From positions 62,001-126,000 of the forward strand of contig JBIKIQ010000010.1 in assembly GCA_044361535.1 (NCBI GenBank): a stretch of 64,000 nt of DNA, in the 5' to 3' direction. The stretch comes from UBA952 sp044361535. Lineage in GTDB: Bacteria > Bacteroidota > Bacteroidia > Flavobacteriales_D > Crocinitomicaceae. Positions 61,907 to 64,000 of this stretch are shown in pieces (the first letter of the stretch is position 1; every line of letters begins with the position of its first letter). Under the pieces are notes generated by a model. That model was not told the DNA's origin. It did not search any database and worked only from the letters and a program-made list of their open reading frames with translations. A program made the translations under genes and the position numbers.

Positions 61907-64000
61907 CTACAGCCCTAATCCTGAAACATTAATTGGTCGGTTGAATGGATTAAATTTTAGTGTGATTCGAATTGTGTTTCCAAAATTATCAAACGGATTT
62001 TCCATCAGGGAACTGCGAACAAAAGGAACATAAATACCGACTACACTTCCAATTTTAACACCTAAACCAGCATTATAAGCATAGTTAACTGAATTACCAT
62101 CGAAAAATGCACCAGCATCGGCAAATAGCCCAAGAAATCCAAGGCGTGGAATAGGTAGAGGGACATACACATTTCCTGTAGTCATCCAAAATGAGGTTGT
62201 TCCATACGTTGAAGTACTATTAAAGCCTCCAAAGTTATTATTTCTCATTTGGGAAAGTGGGTTGAATCTTTCGAAATAATATTCTTCCATAAACAAATCT
62301 TGTCTTCCATCAGCTCCGCTCAATGACATTTGATAATATTGATTTCCAATGCCAGAGCCATTTGTATAACTCAGATTATTACCAAAAAAACCGCGAAGGA
62401 AAATCCATCTATTCAGTTTATTCTTCAAGTAACGGTATCCGTATTCAGCTGTCAATGAAATTCTACGAAGTTCATCCGAATTTGATTGTAATTCATGCAT
62501 TTCATCAAATCGAATTTGTAATTTAAATCGATTGTCAGGATTTCTGAAATTTGCCTCATACCATGCATAACCACCACCTAAAAACAGTGTGTTGACTCCC
62601 CTTGTTTCATTTCTAACTGCCAAGGCTAGTTTGGCTGTTTGATTCCAGTTTGACTTTTTGGATTTATCACCAAGACATGTTTGAATATGAATAGATCCAA
62701 AGTTTAATCCTGATTGCCATTGATCAAATTCACTTTCTGTTTTAAATCGTTTAAGAGAAGCACCAATTGCAAGTGTTTTAAAGGTTTTTTGAGGATAAAA
62801 TGAATGTGAAAATTCTGCAATTCCTGCGAGACTTTTATTTCCTAATGAGAACATTGGAGCAACAAGAAATTGTGTCGTTTTTAATGGGATTGCTACGTTG
62901 TGAATTGCTAAACCAAACATCAATTTATCTTGACCATTGCCCGCTAATACCGGTGTATAGAAGTAATTATTTCTAAAATTGTCTTGATCACCAAGTAGGA
63001 ATTCAAATTTAGGTTCATCAATTTTTCGAAGTAATTGTTTTCCGTACCAGTAATTATTTTGTCGATTAAGCTCAGGTATATCCTTTGATGCGTCAATAGT
63101 AGCTTTGGTAATTGTATTTTTTGGTGTTTTAATATCAATACTTCGTTGTCCTGGTTCAACCCAAGCAGTTTCAATAATTGAATCACCTTGAAATATATTC
63201 ACTTCAATAGGGCCTTCTACTTGACCAACGTTTTTCACTTTCACTGTTGACCCACCGTTTTCTGAATGATGAATACACTGAATCTTATAATCAATAATCT
63301 TGGTGGTTTTTATCAAATCATCAAATAACCACGATAGATTCTTGCCTGAAACTCGTTCTAAGGTCGCTTTCATATCCTCAGGTTGTGGATGTTTAAATTT
63401 CCACTCCTCAAAATATGTTTGAAAACACTTGTTAAATACATCATCACCTAAATAATCTTTTAAATAATAAAATACCAGGCCTGTTTTCTGATACATGATA
63501 AGACCGTAGTTGGTGGAGGTAAATTCAGCAGAATGCGTTTCAATAGGCTGGTCACCACCAAAATGAGCTAAAATTTTGTACAAATAATCTCCTTGTGCTT
63601 TGTAATCTAAATTATTCATATGAATGAAACGTCCTGCAATTTGATCTGTGGTAAATGAGTTGTTTGGGTATTTCGTTTGCATGTATCTAACTTCATTCAG
63701 TGTATTTATTCCTTCATCCATCCAACCATGTACTCGTTCGTTGGATCCTAATATCCCATAAAACCAATTATGGCCAACCTCATGAACGATAACTGTTTCA
63801 AGTGATTGAGCACTATTCACCGAACCGATAACGGTTACATTTGGGTATTCCATTCCTCCTCCCGCGCTTATTGTACCATCTACTGCAGTAACTTGATTGT
63901 AAGGATAATCACCATTCCAGAGTGAATAATAATAGGTACCATCATTGATATAGTCAATTCCTTTCTTCCAAAGTGTAGCGTTCTGAGGCGTAAACATAGC
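61907..64000 (-). CDS. M1-family metalloaminopeptidase, N-terminal part beyond window end
   Basis: Zinc aminopeptidase with a large C-terminal extension. The zinc motif is HEVGHNWFYG (HExxH) followed by the third ligand E in HGWMDEGIN 18 residues later; the exopeptidase motif reads GGGMEYP in place of GAMEN. Behind the catalytic region (about 1-300 of the visible part) comes a beta-rich tail of 390 residues with an outer-membrane barrel look (ending GNTIRITLKFNPFNRPINVSGLGL), suggesting an envelope-linked protein. The frame is open to the window edge at 64000, so the signal peptide and start are outside. A barrel-like C-terminus on an M1 peptidase is known in Bacteroidetes. Confidence 0.9.
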   Translation of the reverse strand, partial: AMFTPQNATLWKKGIDYINDGTYYYSLWNGDYPYNQVTAVDGTISAGGGMEYPNVTVIGSVNSAQSLETVIVHEVGHNWFYGILGSNERVHGWMDEGINTLNEVRYMQTKYPNNSFTTDQIAGRFIHMNNLDYKAQGDYLYKILAHFGGDQPIETHSAEFTSTNYGLIMYQKTGLVFYYLKDYLGDDVFNKCFQTYFEEWKFKHPQPEDMKATLERVSGKNLSWLFDDLIKTTKIIDYKIQCIHHSENGGSTVKVKNVGQVEGPIEVNIFQGDSIIETAWVEPGQRSIDIKTPKNTITKATIDASKDIPELNRQNNYWYGKQLLRKIDEPKFEFLLGDQDNFRNNYFYTPVLAGNGQDKLMFGLAIHNVAIPLKTTQFLVAPMFSLGNKSLAGIAEFSHSFYPQKTFKTLAIGASLKRFKTESEFDQWQSGLNFGSIHIQTCLGDKSKKSNWNQTAKLALAVRNETRGVNTLFLGGGYAWYEANFRNPDNRFKLQIRFDEMHELQSNSDELRRISLTAEYGYRYLKNKLNRWIFLRGFFGNNLSYTNGSGIGNQYYQMSLSGADGRQDLFMEEYYFERFNPLSQMRNNNFGGFNSTSTYGTTSFWMTTGNVYVPLPIPRLGFLGLFADAGAFFDGNSVNYAYNAGLGVKIGSVVGIYVPFVRSSLMENPFDNFGNTIRITLKFNPFNRPINVSGLGL

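Noticed and set aside
1..64000. tRNA, rRNA, CRISPR arrays, insertion sequences, phage or defence systems
   Set aside because: No cloverleaf, repeat-spacer array, transposase, integrase or defence-type protein was found when reading the gaps and frames.

Overview
This 64 kb window looks like the chromosome of an AT-rich member of the Bacteroidetes, most likely Flavobacteriales; a Fluviicola/Crocinitomicaceae-like organism is my guess from gene content. The evidence is a type IX secretion (T9SS) gene (porQ), three T9SS cargo proteins with C-terminal sorting domains, many Bacteroidetes-specific families, Bacteroidetes-type promoter boxes (TAnnTTTG) and little sign of Shine-Dalgarno sites. TGA is used as a stop. 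I see no phage, insertion sequence, CRISPR array, tRNA or rRNA, and no intergenic gap longer than about 270 bases.

Layout. 1-9 kb: valS (cut by the window start), a small membrane protein, porQ-cmk, a 907-residue membrane protein, smpB, an M23 peptidase and a scramblase-like protein. 9-15 kb: a three-gene tandem array of DUF4140/DUF4139 (MuiA-type) proteins that carry an inserted carboxypeptidase-regulatory-like domain and a divergent patch resembling a TonB plug. 15-22 kb: a T9SS protein, bioB-bioF-phosphoesterase, a thioesterase pair, STAS-rnz and a lipoprotein glutathione peroxidase. 22-30 kb: an OmpA-like protein, T9SS cargo, an orphan protein, a thioredoxin-fold protein, prmA, lpd and a glycerophosphodiester phosphodiesterase gene broken by one in-frame stop. 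30-38 kb: mostly minus-strand genes, including GtrA, an enoyl-CoA hydratase family protein, a coiled-coil anchor protein, a zinc phospholipase C-like protein, outer-membrane proteins and the tight cluster ribBA-lolD-TIGR02757. 38-47 kb: Nif3-like, zinc ribbon, DEAD-box helicase, a 49-residue Cys/Lys-rich protein, a second GDPD-like lipoprotein, a NamZ/DUF1343 lipoprotein divergent from an FtsX-like permease, and a gamma-carbonic-anhydrase-like protein. 47.8-50.5 kb: ribosomal block rplM-rpsI-rpsB-tsf. 50.7-64 kb: a large Asp-box repeat T9SS protein, ddl, two linked amidohydrolase-like genes, a TIGR01777 epimerase, a DUF1573 protein and an M1 aminopeptidase cut by the window end.

Most of the content is housekeeping plus cell-envelope genes. 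The least ordinary items are the MuiA-like array with plug-like relics in an unusual order, the FtsX-like permease with an apparent inserted SprB/PKD-like domain, the small Cys-rich gene, two GldL-like hairpins in the 907-residue membrane protein, and a paired AACGTT palindrome in the divergent promoter region before porQ. I did not find a convincing wholly new multi-gene system.
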